Positions 44,019 to 51,328 of a stretch of 64,000 nucleotides of DNA are shown here, piece by piece. A program made the position numbers and the translations under genes. The notes under the pieces are model-generated. The model saw only the letters and a program-made list of their open reading frames with translations. It had not been told where the DNA came from and ran no database searches. Each line of letters starts with the position of its first letter. The stretch's first letter is position 1. Origin of the DNA: Tetragenococcus koreensis (GTDB lineage Bacteria > Bacillota > Bacilli > Lactobacillales > Enterococcaceae); assembly GCF_003795145.1 (NCBI RefSeq), contig NZ_CP027786.1:1674001-1738000 (forward strand). Direction: 5' to 3'.

Positions 44019-44067
44019 AAAAACCCTTTATGAAGCGTGGTACTCCATGCTTCATAAAGGGTTTTTT
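44019..44067. terminator. Native terminator of the GST gene, displaced by the IS
   Basis: AAAAACCCTTTATGAAGC pairs perfectly with GCTTCATAAAGGGTTTTT, 10 bases after the pre-insertion GST stop codon. Confidence 0.85.
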
Positions 44068-44290
44068 ACTAAACATTGATTTAAATGAATCATTTATTTT
44101 CAGTTCTCACAATAATAGCAAAACAAGAAAGCGCTATTATATTTTCGTTTAAATAAACCAAATAATACAGTATAATTAAATAAAATAATTACTGACTTGC
44201 TGTAATTGAAGTGCAGTTTCATTATAGTCTTGGTAGCACCTTCTACAAATCACCAAATCATTTTCACGTTGGCAGGAAGGAGTGTTGCCA

Positions 44291-44329
44291 ATGAATTATG
44301 ATGGTAAAGGGAAAGGTCTAAGTTCCTAA
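44291..44329 (+). CDS. Tiny ORF MNYDGKGKGLSS in structured element 1
   Basis: Twelve codons after GGAAGGAG with 8 bases to the ATG. The equivalent ORF in copy 2 encodes MNSNGNGEG. Both peptides are Gly/Asn-rich and hydrophilic, unlike type I toxins; they may serve as a regulatory leader rather than a product. No plus-strand promoter with a good -35 is seen. Confidence 0.3.
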   Translation: MNYDGKGKGLSS

Positions 44330-44417
44330 TGAATTGTCCTTCTTTGGAAGATATCGTTAGCGTTCTATTCATAGTGAGATACTCATTAGAGATAATCGAG
44401 CTGTGGACAGATATACG

Positions 44418-44503
44418 AAAAAACTCTAAGAATTAAATCTTAGAGTTTAACCCCTACCATTACTATAATGATATGTGAAGGTATTGACCGTACCTTCACC
44501 TGT
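44418..44503 (-). ncRNA. Putative small RNA of structured element 1
   Basis: Promoter TTGTAT (44538-44533), 17 bases, TATAAT (44515-44510) with extended TGC. Predicted start near 44503; terminator AAACTCTAAGA/TCTTAGAGTTT at 44421-44448 followed by T's. Inside are stems GTGAAGGTA/TACCTTCAC and CATTA/TAATG, each present in copy 2 with compensating base changes. Confidence 0.6.
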
Positions 44504-44509
44504 GCTTCT

Positions 44510-44538
44510 ATTATAGCAAGTTTACTGTGTGAATACAA
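44510..44538 (-). promoter_or_regulatory. Promoter of small RNA 1
   Basis: TTGTAT-17-TATAAT with an extended -10 (TGCTATAAT), reading leftward into the element. Confidence 0.7.
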
Positions 44539-44726
44539 TATTTTTATCTTTTTCATCGAAAAACGTTTCTCAAAGTTTCCGTTTAAATATTAAAGTGATT
44601 TGATCACCTAAATTAAAATAATTATTCATTTGCTGTAACTGAAGTGCAGTTTGTTAAAGCCTTGGCAGCAAACCTACCATTAACCACCAATAACTCAAAA
44701 TCATTGGTGAGAGAGGAGTATTGCCA

Positions 44727-44756
44727 ATGAATAGCAATGGTAACGGGGAAGGTTAA
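44727..44756 (+). CDS. Tiny ORF MNSNGNGEG in structured element 2
   Basis: Nine codons after GAGAGGAG, start codon inside the hairpin stem CATTGG/CCAATG. It matches the copy 1 ORF in position and in its start but not in sequence, and may matter as a translated leader. Confidence 0.3.
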   Translation: MNSNGNGEG

Positions 44757-44779
44757 TTTGCTGCTAGAGATTGTAGATA

Positions 44780-44873
44780 AAATAAAAAGCTATAGAGATT
44801 AAGTCCTCCCTATAGCTCACCCTTGCCATTGCTTTAACAATGTGTGAGAGTGCCACCAGCACATCTCACCTGC
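44780..44873 (-). ncRNA. Putative small RNA of structured element 2
   Basis: Promoter TTGCCA (44908-44903), 17 bases, TATAAT (44885-44880). Terminator AGCTATAG/CTATAGCT at 44788-44817, then T's. Stems GTGAGA...GTGC with GCAC-TCTCAC, and CATTG/CAATG, occupy the places of the copy 1 stems with different sequence but kept pairing. Confidence 0.6.
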
Positions 44874-44879
44874 ATTTCA

Positions 44880-44908
44880 ATTATAGCAAGTTTTTATTTA
44901 ACTGGCAA
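44880..44908 (-). promoter_or_regulatory. Promoter of small RNA 2
   Basis: TTGCCA-17-TATAAT with extended TGC, the best sigma-A promoter in this region. Confidence 0.75.
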
Positions 44909-45291
44909 TAAATTTATTCTTCTTTAACAGCGGGGATGGTCTGCATAAACCTGGATTAAAACAGGAAACCATTGAGTTTCTCCAACGTTCAGAAAATGCC
45001 AAAATCTTAATTTACAGTATAGAATGTACAAGTGAACAAAAACGTGATCTTAAAAAGAATATCAAGAATATTAATGAAAAAGGCAGTTCCTACAAACTTA
45101 TTGGTTTACTTACCAGGCACTCCTTCAGTCCCAACATTATGTTCTGTTCGCAGTTTGTGGTCCGGATGCTCAAAGACATCAAACTGGACTATCTTCCTGA
45201 ACCAAAAGACTATTTCAGTCCGACAGACTTAATTGAACTCGATTACTATAGAAAGTTGAAACCTATTGATGAAATAACGCTCGAAAGTTAG
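44902..45291 (+). pseudogene. C-terminal fragment of a permuted papain-like hydrolase-type protein
   Basis: Open for 129 codons without a start or ribosome site, right after structured element 2. It reads SGDGLHKPGLKQETIEFL, then KLIGLLTRHSFSPNIMFCSQFVV and YFSPTDLIELDYYRKLKPI. The order of a Cys in CSQFV followed by a SPTDL-type segment recalls the C-terminal half of YiiX/YebB-like cysteine hydrolases. The N-terminal part is gone, so it is a truncated gene. Confidence 0.5.
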
Positions 45292-45450
45292 CTCCGTGAA
45301 CAAAAAAACCTATAATATTACGGTTTCCGTTATTTAAATAACGGAAACTTTTTTACAGTTTTTATTTGCAATTCTAGTACTCCATCCAAATCAGATTCCA
45401 GTAATAACGTCTTCACCTATAGAAGGTATTTATAAATACGGAATATCTAA

Positions 45451-45957
45451 TTATTCCTCATAACCAACATCACTCAGTATCTTTTCAACACAAAATTCCT
45501 CTGTATCCAATTCATCAAAACAGTGCTCTGCTGAAAGGTTTAAGTAATCTTTTTCTAACCACCATTGAGAAAGTTTTTCTTCTTCAAATTTTTCTATTTT
45601 GTTGGATTGTTGAAATCTTTTTTGTGTTACTTCAAAGGGGAGGTCGAAATAGTAGCTATACGTTTGATTTTCAAAGAGATCTATAAGTCTAACGACCATT
45701 TCGTTATAAATTTTAGACGGAAGTATCCCTTCAAGAATGACAATATCACTATGATTTTTGCCAAATCGGACGATGTCTTCAATTAATTGGATTGCCAGAT
45801 TGCTAGGCCTATCCTTTACTTGCAGCATTTCTATTCGAACAACGTCTTGTGAAACGAGTAGTGCTTTACCTGGCCCAAAGCGTTTTTGTAAGCAACGTGC
45901 GGTGGTTGTTTTTCCACTGCAAGAGTTTCCTCGTATAATGATTAATTTTGCTGTCAT
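45451..45957 (-). CDS. P-loop kinase / phosphotransferase
   Basis: 168 residues from the ATG at 45957 behind GAGGGAGA. Walker A is IIIRGNSCSGKTTTARCLQ at residues 5-23, VSQDVVRIEML follows, and the Walker B-like strand IVILEGIL is near 70. Lid residues are basic (QKRFQQSNKIEKF). It belongs to the small AAA_33/gluconate-kinase-like group that includes uridine kinase-like and antibiotic phosphotransferases. The substrate is unknown. It is followed by a MazG-like gene further upstream on the same strand. Confidence 0.85.
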   Translation of the reverse strand: MTAKLIIIRGNSCSGKTTTARCLQKRFGPGKALLVSQDVVRIEMLQVKDRPSNLAIQLIEDIVRFGKNHSDIVILEGILPSKIYNEMVVRLIDLFENQTYSYYFDLPFEVTQKRFQQSNKIEKFEEEKLSQWWLEKDYLNLSAEHCFDELDTEEFCVEKILSDVGYEE

Positions 45958-46031
45958 ATAAATCTCCCTCAATTAACGATACTCTTTTTCTATCTCTTCA
46001 TATAGTTAACTCTTACTATAGTGTTAACATT

Positions 46032-46349
46032 CTACTTCTCATACCTAGAAAGAAGCTTTTCCTTATGAGATAGCATAATCGTTTCTAACGATATATCATA
46101 TTTATCAGCTATAACGAAAATATTGTCTAATACATCCCCTAGTTCTTCTATCAAATTTTCTAATTGTTCGTTGTGTTCAGAAGTCACTTCATCAGGTCTG
46201 TCCCGCCCAATTTCTAAGGTCCGAATCGCACGGCTTACTTCGCCGACTTCCTCAGAAAGAAAGTTAGCACGTATAAAAGAATCATATTGATACCAGTTTC
46301 TCTTTTTGTAAAATTCACTAATAAATGTTTGATACTCACGAATATCCAA
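46032..46349 (-). CDS. MazG-like nucleotide pyrophosphohydrolase
   Basis: 105 residues, an all-alpha NTP pyrophosphatase of the MazG-like family. Metal-binding EExxE and ExxD motifs are visible in FLSEEVGEVSRAI near 30 and NLIEELGDVLDNIFVIADKY near 68. The start is TTG 46349 with AGGTG 6 bases upstream. Such enzymes remove aberrant nucleotides. It is 74 bases from the kinase gene on the same strand. Confidence 0.88.
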   Translation of the reverse strand: MDIREYQTFISEFYKKRNWYQYDSFIRANFLSEEVGEVSRAIRTLEIGRDRPDEVTSEHNEQLENLIEELGDVLDNIFVIADKYDISLETIMLSHKEKLLSRYEK

Positions 46350-46578
46350 ATGAACACCTGCTTTTTACTTTTTTATAATATTAATTTTCTACTATGATAT
46401 ACTATTTTTAATATAATTGAAAAGGAGTTTTATATTTAGTCCGTTAGCGGTTCGGTTATAAAGGTATGTTTTACATAATCTTACAAGCATACAACACCAT
46501 GCACCAGAAACACGAAGGGGAGGTAGAACACGAATTGACTTCCCCGGCTTGAAAAGATAGGAGGGTAACATCTGAACT
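46350..46578. other. Left part of a 610-base gene-free region
   Basis: Includes AAAAGGAG without a following ORF near 46421, and the imperfect inverted repeat GGGGAGGT...ACTTCCCC (about 46517-46553) without a T run. Nothing coding is supported. Confidence 0.4.
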
Positions 46579-46740
46579 TACTCTAGTTTCCCTAATTTCT
46601 AGAGTCCCTTTTTGAATCCTACTCTAGTTTCCCTAATTTCTAGAGCCCCTTTTCAAATCCTACTCTAGTTTTTCTAATTTCTAGAGTCCCTTTTCGAACC
46701 CTACTCTAGTTTTCCTGCTTTCTAGAGCTACTTTCGAGAA
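46579..46740. repeat. Four tandem 41-bp repeats, each a CTCTAG/CTAGAG palindrome
   Basis: Units begin at 46579, 46620, 46661 and 46702. Each holds CTCTAG, 12 bases, CTAGAG, then CCCTTTTT-like T-rich sequence, so each resembles a small intrinsic terminator on the plus strand. The fourth unit is the most diverged. Unit identity is high elsewhere. The array lies about 200 bases upstream of the merR gene. Confidence 0.85.
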
Positions 46741-46837
46741 ATGTTCTCTACCTTTTGGAAAATAGGGTCGTTGCCATTAGTAGCTGTCACGGTCTAATCA
46801 TAAATAGCAACTTTTTTCCTTCACCACTATCACTATA

Positions 46838-46861
46838 AACCTCAATAAATTTTACACTTAG
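46838..46861 (-). mobile_element. Second solo ISLre2-type end
   Basis: These 24 bases are the exact complement of the outer left end (52359-52382) of the intact ISLre2-family element. No transposase or second end is nearby. Confidence 0.65.
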
Positions 46862-46907
46862 TAAAATACTCGACTAATAAGACCAACTGTTGTCATTAAA
46901 AAACCAC

Positions 46908-46938
46908 TTGACCTTTACGCTACGTAAACCTCTATAGT
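46908..46938 (+). promoter_or_regulatory. MerR-type promoter with 19-bp spacer and dyad
   Basis: TTGACC (46908-46913), 19 bases, TATAGT (46933-46938). The spacer contains TTTACG-CTA-CGTAAA (46914-46928), a dyad centred between the boxes. Overlong spacing plus central dyad is the classic architecture activated by MerR regulators, and the merR gene follows. Confidence 0.8.
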
Positions 46939-46961
46939 GAGGATTGAAAGGAGGGAAAACG

Positions 46962-47720
46962 ATGGAATATACCATCAAACAAGTCGCTGATATGGCTAAC
47001 ATCAGCACACGGACACTGCGTTATTATGATCAGATTGCTTTATTAACGCCGGCGAATATTTCAGATGCAGGGTATCGTCTTTATAGCGAAGAAGAAATCG
47101 ATCGATTGCAACAAATTCTTCTTTATCGGTCTTTAGGAATCAAACTAACCCAGATTCAATCCATACTAGATGATCCTGAGTTTCATACGCTGGCTGCATT
47201 AGAAGAGCACCAGCAGAATCTAGAAACAGAAAAAGACAAAATTAACCAATTGTTAGCTACTGTGAAAAAAACCATTCAATATACGAAAGGGGAGATTACC
47301 ATGACAGCCGAAGAAAAATTTGAAGGATTTAAAAAAGAGCGTTTAGACGAAAATGAAAAACTGTACGGAGAAGAGATTAGAAAAAAATATGGTGAGGAAT
47401 CGATTGAAAAGTCGAATGAAAAATTTATGAATCTTAGTAAAGAAGATTATCAAAAAATGCAAGAACTAGAAGATAAGTTATTTATCCGCTTGGACAAACT
47501 AGCAGAAACAAGAGATTTAGAAACGTCAGTAGCAAAAGAAGTATACGAACTTCATAAGCAATGGCTTCTATATTCTTGGCCGAACTATTCAGCCGAAACA
47601 CACAAAGGCTTAGTCCAAATGTATGTTGCTGACGTTCGCTTTGCCAATTATTACAACGATCGCGCAGGAAAAGAAGTTGCTTCATTATTACGTGATGCAG
47701 TTATTAAGTATGCTAAGTAA
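46962..47720 (+). CDS. MerR-family regulator with TipAS drug-binding domain
   Basis: 252 residues from the ATG at 46962 (AAAGGAGGG). The N-terminal winged helix reads YTIKQVADMANISTRTLRYYDQI, with DAGYRLYSEEEIDRL as the wing, then a coiled-coil linker (EEHQQNLETEKDKINQLLATV), then a C-terminal TipAS-like domain from about 110 (FEGFKKERLDENEKLYGEE). TipA-type regulators bind hydrophobic drugs and activate multidrug genes. It probably autoregulates from the 19-bp-spacer promoter. No separate efflux target gene is adjacent. Confidence 0.92.
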   Translation: MEYTIKQVADMANISTRTLRYYDQIALLTPANISDAGYRLYSEEEIDRLQQILLYRSLGIKLTQIQSILDDPEFHTLAALEEHQQNLETEKDKINQLLATVKKTIQYTKGEITMTAEEKFEGFKKERLDENEKLYGEEIRKKYGEESIEKSNEKFMNLSKEDYQKMQELEDKLFIRLDKLAETRDLETSVAKEVYELHKQWLLYSWPNYSAETHKGLVQMYVADVRFANYYNDRAGKEVASLLRDAVIKYAK

Positions 47721-47727
47721 TAATAAT

Positions 47728-47776
47728 AAAACGTCACTAACCTCCTTATTAAGTAAAGGTCGATAGTGACGTTTTT
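47728..47776. terminator. Bidirectional terminator between merR and the ClbS-like gene
   Basis: AAAACGTCACTA pairs perfectly with TAGTGACGTTTT, with T and A runs on both strands, between convergent genes. Confidence 0.88.
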
Positions 47777-47778
47777 CT

Positions 47779-48288
47779 TTACAATGTTAATTTTTTCCAC
47801 TTCCGAATTTTCGGACGAAAATTTGTAAAAGGAGCTACTGTATTAATGTGCACCCATTTCCAGACGGGCCACTCAGCTTTCGTGGTAGCCCATTTTCTTT
47901 GTTTAGGCTCAAAAAGTTCTTGATCTGTTAGTGTTTCCAGCCATGCATCTAGTTCATCAATAGCCGTGCTTAGCTGTTCTAGCTGTTCTGCTAAAGTATA
48001 CTTCCCATAAGTAGCATAAAAAGATTGATATAGTCCTCCTAGATTATTCCACTTGTAACCTTCTGCAGGTGTCTGTACATCTATTCCTTGTTGTTCTTTT
48101 TGATCCCAATTTAATAACAAATTGATCCAACCTAATTGATAAGACAAATTTTCCGATGGTGTCCTATCAACCTCTTCAATTCGTTTACCTCGCAACTCTT
48201 CTGGTATCTCTTCGAATTCAGCAATATATTTTTGATACTTATCATGAATCGTATCTAACAGTTCTTGTTTATCTTTATACTGTTTCAT
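47779..48288 (-). CDS. ClbS/DfsB-family four-helix protein
   Basis: 169 residues. Family parts visible are [22 protein letters not shown], the [14 protein letters not shown] segment and the C-terminal [25 protein letters not shown]. ClbS of E. coli protects against colibactin by acting as a cyclopropane hydrolase, but most members have no known role. The ATG at 48288 lies within the 3' end of the broken VOC gene; the original VOC frame overlapped it by 14 bases, so they were translationally coupled. Confidence 0.9.
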   Translation of the reverse strand: MKQYKDKQELLDTIHDKYQKYIAEFEEIPEELRGKRIEEVDRTPSENLSYQLGWINLLLNWDQKEQQGIDVQTPAEGYKWNNLGGLYQSFYATYGKYTLAEQLEQLSTAIDELDAWLETLTDQELFEPKQRKWATTKAEWPVWKWVHINTVAPFTNFRPKIRKWKKLTL

Positions 48289-48757
48289 CTAGACTCCCTT
48301 TCTTATTCGGATCAGTTTCTTTTTCTTTGGTAAGTTGGATAACAGTGCCAAATGGATCTTGCAAAATCGCATAAAAATCGGCAAATTCGTTTTCTAAAGG
48401 TTCTTGGATGATTTTTACATCTGCTTCTTAGGAAGCTTTTTTATAGATTTTTCTAACCATCATTAAATCTTGTGACAGAAAACTAAAGGAGACCTGATTG
48501 CCTTGTGTAAATTTCATTTTCTCATAAATCGGGTTATCCGCAATTTGTAACTGTATCCCGCCAATTTGCACAATAGAATGAGAAATAAAATTCTCCCGGC
48601 CTTTTGGCAAAGACATCGCTGGATTCAATTGTTCTTTAAATTCCTTATTATTGATTTTAAATAACAATTCTCCGTCAAAAACTCTTTGATAAAATGAAAT
48701 TGCCTCTTCTGCTTGCCCATTCAACGATAAAAATACCGCAAATTCTAATTCTTTCAT
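48275..48757 (-). pseudogene. VOC-family (PhnB/glyoxalase-like) gene with a premature stop
   Basis: The ORF starts MKELEFAVFLSLNGQAEEAI and ends after KIYKKAS at a TAA (48430-48428). The same frame continues with EADVKIIQEPLENEF, FADFYAILQDPFGTVIQL and a stop at 48277-48275, the normal VOC C-terminus. Restored, it would be 160 residues. So a single nonsense change truncates it to 109 residues. It is first in a two-gene unit with the ClbS-like gene and divergent from a WYL regulator. Confidence 0.85.
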
Positions 48758-48779
48758 GATATTCGACCTCCCTTTTTGT

Positions 48780-48792
48780 TACAATGATTGTA
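48780..48792. promoter_or_regulatory. Palindrome in the divergent VOC / WYL-regulator promoter region
   Basis: TACAATGATTGTA is a perfect 13-bp palindrome between the divergent genes. The minus strand reads TGCTACAAT, an extended -10, overlapping it. It is a candidate operator of the WYL regulator. Confidence 0.4.
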
Positions 48793-48832
48793 GCATTAAA
48801 GGTGTCAATACCTGAAACCATTGGAGGATAGG

Positions 48833-49774
48833 ATGAAAAAATCTGAACGAATCAATCAAGAACTTTTCTTTTTTAACGAATATAAAGAATTTAATCTAGC
48901 GGATTTAATGAATACTTTTAATATTTCTAAAAGCACAGCGCTTCGTGATATTGAAGAGCTCGAACGCTTAGGAGTCCCTCTTTATGTAGATAGCGGTCGT
49001 TATGGTGGATATAAAATACTAAATAATTCACTTTTACCGCCAATCTATTTTAATGAAAAAGAAATTTTTGCCATCTTTTTTTCTTTACAATTGCTTAAAT
49101 CAATTATTGATTCCCCCTTTGAGCATTCTTACGAACAAATTAGAGAAAAACTTTTGCAAACATTTGATGACAAAAAACAGCAACAAATCACTCAGGCAAT
49201 GGAAAGCGTCCGCTACGAAGGCATTACACAAATCGTTGCAGCAGATAATTTAGAAACACTATTTAGCAGTATTCTAAAAAAACAAATTGTTACATTTAAT
49301 TATACCCGCTATGAAAATGTCAAAAAAAAATTTTTACCAATTCGCTTAGTTATCATCGATGGCTTTTGGTATTGCAGCGGGTTAGACTTGGACAAAAATG
49401 CATGGCGTACCTATCGCTGTGAATTTATTGAAATACTAGAGATAGCAAAAAATAACACTATTAAATTAACTAATGAAGAAATACAAACCTCGCTTTTAGC
49501 CCAGCAAGAAAGCTATAGGGACATCGATTTTAAAGTAAAAACCACTTTACTAGGCAAAGAGTATTTTTTAAAACATCAATTTTCGAATATGCAATTAATA
49601 GAAACAGCTTCTGCTATTTATATCGTGGGAAAAATAAACAAAAGTGAAATAAATTTTCTGGCAAACTATCTACTTGGTTTCGGCGAGCAAATACAAATTT
49701 TAGAGCCGAATAGATTAAAAAAAGAATACCTCAGCTTACTTGAGCGTATGTTCACTAAAAACAATGGTAACTAA
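48833..49774 (+). CDS. YafY-type HTH/WYL-domain transcriptional regulator
   Basis: 313 residues from the ATG at 48833 (GGAGGATAGG). The DeoR-like helix-turn-helix reads FNLADLMNTFNISKSTALRDIEELERLGVP, followed by YVDSGRYGGYKILNN, then a WYL domain (KKFLPIRLVIIDGFWYCSGLD) and a C-terminal WCX-like extension. WYL domains sense small ligands or nucleic acids. It is divergent from the VOC-ClbS unit, a common arrangement in which this type of regulator controls that unit. Confidence 0.9.
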   Translation: MKKSERINQELFFFNEYKEFNLADLMNTFNISKSTALRDIEELERLGVPLYVDSGRYGGYKILNNSLLPPIYFNEKEIFAIFFSLQLLKSIIDSPFEHSYEQIREKLLQTFDDKKQQQITQAMESVRYEGITQIVAADNLETLFSSILKKQIVTFNYTRYENVKKKFLPIRLVIIDGFWYCSGLDLDKNAWRTYRCEFIEILEIAKNNTIKLTNEEIQTSLLAQQESYRDIDFKVKTTLLGKEYFLKHQFSNMQLIETASAIYIVGKINKSEINFLANYLLGFGEQIQILEPNRLKKEYLSLLERMFTKNNGN

Positions 49775-49953
49775 CAACCGCTTTAAATTCTTTATTTGAT
49801 ACTAGAGACTGATCCAAATGAAATTCAGTTGCGATATAATTGAAATCAATAAATGAAACAGGCCGAAAGTACTTTACCACGGAAAATTTTTCTAGCTAAA
49901 ACTGTTGTATCGATTAGGAAAATAGTCGTTTAATGAGAAAGAGGGCAATAATT

Positions 49954-50355
49954 ATGGCAAACAATACTACCTACCAAACATTGAATTGGAGGCTCATCGC
50001 AACACTTTCTATCGTCGCACTAGCACGACCTTTAATGAGTATCTTGGGGATATCAGACGCGCTAGGCAAACCTGCAGCAAGTATAACCGCAACAATACTC
50101 ATTACTATCGTTTGGGTTGCCACTGTATATTTCAAACAGGTTTCACAACCTATACTCACATTGGTTTTTGTTGGAATTGGTTACGCTATACTAGCTATAC
50201 TTATTAGCGGCATCCTATCACCTATTTTAACTGGACATTTGCAAGGCCCACTAGCAAATCCATTTGCTATTATTAGTATATTAATGACAAATGTAGTATG
50301 GGGGCTAGTTGCCGGGTTAATCGTTATTACGCTTAATAGATTTAAGCAAAGGTAA
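49954..50355 (+). CDS. Four-helix membrane protein of unknown function
   Basis: 133 residues from the ATG at 49954 (GAGGG 8 bases upstream). Four hydrophobic segments: LIATLSIVALARPLMSIL, ITATILITIVWVATVYF, ILTLVFVGIGYAILAILI and AIISILMTNVVWGLVAGLIV. No charged catalytic residues in the membrane. I do not recognise a family with a known role. It is a single gene and an imperfect GAAACCTC/GAGGTTTC hairpin (50374-50407) follows. Confidence 0.7.
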   Translation: MANNTTYQTLNWRLIATLSIVALARPLMSILGISDALGKPAASITATILITIVWVATVYFKQVSQPILTLVFVGIGYAILAILISGILSPILTGHLQGPLANPFAIISILMTNVVWGLVAGLIVITLNRFKQR

Positions 50356-50373
50356 AACAAGAACTTGTTTTAT

Positions 50374-50407
50374 GAAACCTCTCGTGATTAAAACCGCGGG
50401 AGGTTTC
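50374..50407 (+). terminator. Possible terminator after the membrane protein gene
   Basis: GAAACCTCTCG pairs with CGGGAGGTTTC; the following sequence is only weakly T-rich. Confidence 0.45.
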
Positions 50408-50453
50408 AATATGTCAAACAAGATAGGAATGGTTGAATTTTTTTAATCCATCT

Positions 50454-51293
50454 TTACCATACTGGTATACTTGATTTTTTTGTTGTGTCTGCAATAACTT
50501 CTTTGACTTCATCTGTCTGATAGTAATCCACGACCGTTTGATATAATTCGTTATCTGTTTCATCTTCACGAGCCGCGATCACGTTGTAATATGGTTGGGA
50601 AGACTCCGCTACTGGTTCCAAGAAAATTGCATCTTCTGTTGGTATAAAGTCGGCGTCGACTGCTACGTTATTATTGACGCAAGCAATGTCCACGTCCCCC
50701 AGCGCGCGAATTGTCTGATTCGCATCCAACTCTTCAAATTGCAGATTTTTTGGGTTATCAGTAATATCATTTGTAGTAGGCATATTCCCTTTGTCTTCAT
50801 CCAATTCAATTAAATCTGCTTGCTGCAACAACAGTAAAGCTCGGCTTTCATTCGAGACATCATTAGGAATCGCCACTTTTGCGCCATCTTCCAGATCTTC
50901 TACATCTTCAATTTTGTCCGAAAAAATACCTAATGGATTTAACGTTGTATAAGCAATCGTTGTATTGTTAAACCCGCCTTCTTCGTTAACTTCATCCATA
51001 AAAATTTCCGTCAAAGAAGAATGCAGATCAATCGAGCCATCTTCCAAAGCCGTGATTGGTCCACGGTAATCGGTAAATGTGACAATTTCTAGATCAATAT
51101 TTTCCTTCTCCTCCAATTCTTCTTGGACGTATTCCCAAGCTTCATTATTTTCACCTACGACGCCTAACCTGACTGTTTCTGGTTCTTCAGAATTACCACT
51201 TGCTGCGTCGCTTCCAGATCCACAAGCACTTAATAGAGCCACCGTCCCAATAGTTAAAAAACTTGCTACTACTTTTTTCCACCCTTTATTCAT
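50454..51293 (-). CDS. metQ: Methionine-binding lipoprotein, MetQ/NlpA family
   Basis: About 279 residues from the ATG at 51293, 8 bases after AGGAGG. The signal peptide ends in lipobox ALLSAC near residue 23, followed by a Ser/Gly/Asp linker and the NlpA fold (RLGVVGENNEAWEYVQEE, FTDYRGPITALEDGSIDLHSS, AIPNDVSNESRALLLL). The mature domain is strongly acidic. It captures methionine for a MetNI-type ABC importer, but no metN or metI lies beside it. A methionine-specific T-box leader controls it. Confidence 0.92.
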   Translation of the reverse strand: MNKGWKKVVASFLTIGTVALLSACGSGSDAASGNSEEPETVRLGVVGENNEAWEYVQEELEEKENIDLEIVTFTDYRGPITALEDGSIDLHSSLTEIFMDEVNEEGGFNNTTIAYTTLNPLGIFSDKIEDVEDLEDGAKVAIPNDVSNESRALLLLQQADLIELDEDKGNMPTTNDITDNPKNLQFEELDANQTIRALGDVDIACVNNNVAVDADFIPTEDAIFLEPVAESSQPYYNVIAAREDETDNELYQTVVDYYQTDEVKEVIADTTKKSSIPVW

Positions 51294-51328
51294 ATCCATC
51301 TCCTCCTAATTTTTTTCTTTATATAAAC

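Larger units (their letters stand above)
44195..44521. repeat. Structured element, copy 1 (327 bp)
   Basis: Ends ACTTGCTGTAATTGAAGTGCAG and (inverted) ACTTGCTATAATAGAAGCACAG form terminal inverted repeats of about 22 bp. Inside, on the plus strand, TTGGCA and TGCCAA hold GGAAGGAG in a loop with the ATG of a 12-codon ORF (MNYDGKGKGLSS) at 44291-44329. The right part encodes a minus-strand RNA. A diverged second copy follows at 44628-44891. Confidence 0.7.
44628..44891. repeat. Structured element, copy 2 (264 bp)
   Basis: Same plan as copy 1: ends ATTTGCTGTAACTGAAGTGCAG and (inverted) ACTTGCTATAATTGAAATGCAG; plus-strand hairpin CATTGG/CCAATG holding GAGAGGAG in its loop and the ATG of MNSNGNGEG (44727-44756) in its stem; minus-strand RNA in the right part. 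It is shorter than copy 1 because of a reduced middle. 106 bases separate the copies. Confidence 0.7.

Noticed and set aside
44195-44891. Fst-type toxin locus in the twin structured elements
   Set aside because: The tiny ORFs are hydrophilic and Gly/Asn-rich with no membrane helix, and the small RNA does not overlap the ORF ribosome site, so the par model does not fit.
46579-46740. Tandem 41-bp repeats as a CRISPR array
   Set aside because: The units are contiguous with no unique spacers and no cas genes are present in the window.
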